Of a stretch of DNA of 14,600 bases, positions 14,318 through 14,600 are shown one piece after another. The stretch is from Betaproteobacteria bacterium (GTDB lineage: Bacteria > Pseudomonadota > Gammaproteobacteria > Burkholderiales > Burkholderiaceae_E). Position 1 is the first letter of the stretch. The number at the start of each line of letters is the position of its first letter. The stretch spans positions 1-14,600 of the forward strand of contig RFVZ01000042.1 in NCBI GenBank assembly GCA_009922405.1, in the 5' to 3' direction. The translations under genes and the position numbers were made by a program. The notes under the pieces were generated by a model, which did no database searches, was not told the DNA's origin, and saw only the letters and a program-made list of their open reading frames with translations.

Positions 14318-14337
14318 ATTACGCCGTAAAATACGGC
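14310..14337. repeat. Two overlapping inverted repeats upstream of the glycine-zipper gene
   Basis: GGCGT-TGAATT-ACGCC (14310-14325) spans the dedA stop codon. GCCGTA-AAA-TACGGC (14323-14337) follows, sharing bases 14323-14325. The two hairpins are mutually exclusive. The second contains TAAAAT (14327-14332), a -10-like hexamer without a clear -35. Candidate terminator, operator or promoter element. Confidence 0.45.
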
Positions 14338-14361
14338 CGTCCTTGCACTGGAGTCCGATCG

Positions 14362-14600
14362 ATGAAAATCTTGTCTACACGCTGTGCCGCTTTGGTCGGC
14401 TTCGCCATGCTGGCGACTGGATTGGTCGAACAGGCGCAGGCCCAAGTTCAGGGCCAAATCCAATACCCATCGCAGTCTCAGGAAGTTGCACACGTCCTGC
14501 AGATCTCTCCAAGAATGGTGACGATTCCGCAGCAACAATGCCAGCAGGTCTTGGTTCAGGGCCAAGACAACAGCACCGCCGGAACGATCATCGGCGGCGT
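14362..14600 (+). CDS. Exported glycine-zipper 2TM-type protein, N-terminal part
   Basis: The first 79 codons are in the window and the frame is still open at the right edge. The product starts with a signal peptide: basic MKILSTR, hydrophobic core CAALVGFAMLATGLV, then an AxA-type cleavage region around EQAQAQ (24-29). No lipobox is seen at the expected place; the Cys at residue 8 precedes the hydrophobic core. The mature part is rich in glutamine (QVQGQIQYPSQSQ, PQQQCQQ), and the visible end, AGTIIGG, is the start of a glycine-zipper membrane segment as in the Rickettsia 17-kDa antigen / SlyB-like domain. Such proteins are envelope components of poorly known role. The ATG has a GGAG (14350-14353) 8 nt upstream. 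Function is inferred from only part of the domain. Confidence 0.72.
   Translation, partial: MKILSTRCAALVGFAMLATGLVEQAQAQVQGQIQYPSQSQEVAHVLQISPRMVTIPQQQCQQVLVQGQDNSTAGTIIGG

Noticed and set aside
14134..14565. Minus-strand ORF of 143 codons opposite dedA and the glycine-zipper gene
   Set aside because: It is antisense to two well-supported genes and has no recognisable domain.
1..14600. Search for mobile elements, CRISPR arrays, toxin-antitoxin, phage or defence genes
   Set aside because: No transposase, integrase, long terminal inverted repeats, spaced palindromic arrays or defence-type domains were seen; every large region is filled by recognised housekeeping genes.

Overview
The window looks like a chromosomal housekeeping region from a moderately GC-rich proteobacterium, most likely a betaproteobacterium related to the Burkholderiales. 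The evidence is gene order (dedA, mutL, Bcr/CflA transporter, miaA, purM, AI-2E protein, hda, HAD hydrolase, pcnB, folK, deoxynucleoside kinase, panB, panC), a MutL with a DMHA-type nuclease motif like that of Neisseria, and betaproteobacterial-looking PanC motifs. The assignment rests on recall and motif reading, not on a search. I see no mobile element, CRISPR array, tRNA or rRNA.

Layout. At the left edge, the first 19 codons of a PhoB-type response regulator run off the window on the minus strand. Divergent from it is galE (175-1218, +), which converges on panC. From 8254 down to 1234 lies a tight minus-strand array of eight genes: AI-2E family membrane protein, hda, HAD-IB hydrolase, pcnB, folK, deoxynucleoside kinase, panB, panC. 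Most junctions overlap by 1 to about 29 nt or are separated by 12-25 nt, so co-transcription is likely. A 105-bp divergent region separates this array from purM (+). purM converges on a second minus-strand cluster, transcribed in the order mutL, MFS transporter, miaA. mutL diverges from dedA (+), which is followed by the start of a secreted or lipid-associated glycine-zipper protein that runs off the right edge.

Function. The large array mixes replication control (Hda), RNA polyadenylation (PcnB), folate synthesis (FolK), nucleotide salvage (deoxynucleoside kinase) and pantothenate/CoA synthesis (PanB, PanC). The mutL cluster combines mismatch repair, a drug-efflux-type transporter and tRNA A37 prenylation. 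purM supplies de novo purines.

No undescribed biological system is evident. The points most worth a second look are small. mutL may be transcribed as a leaderless mRNA. MutL carries a full set of endonuclease motifs. Several proteins of the large operon carry in-frame short tandem repeats or insertions. There is a duplicated GTG start context at panB, a perfect hairpin at the purM/miaA junction, and paired GGGCCC elements in the purM divergent promoter region.
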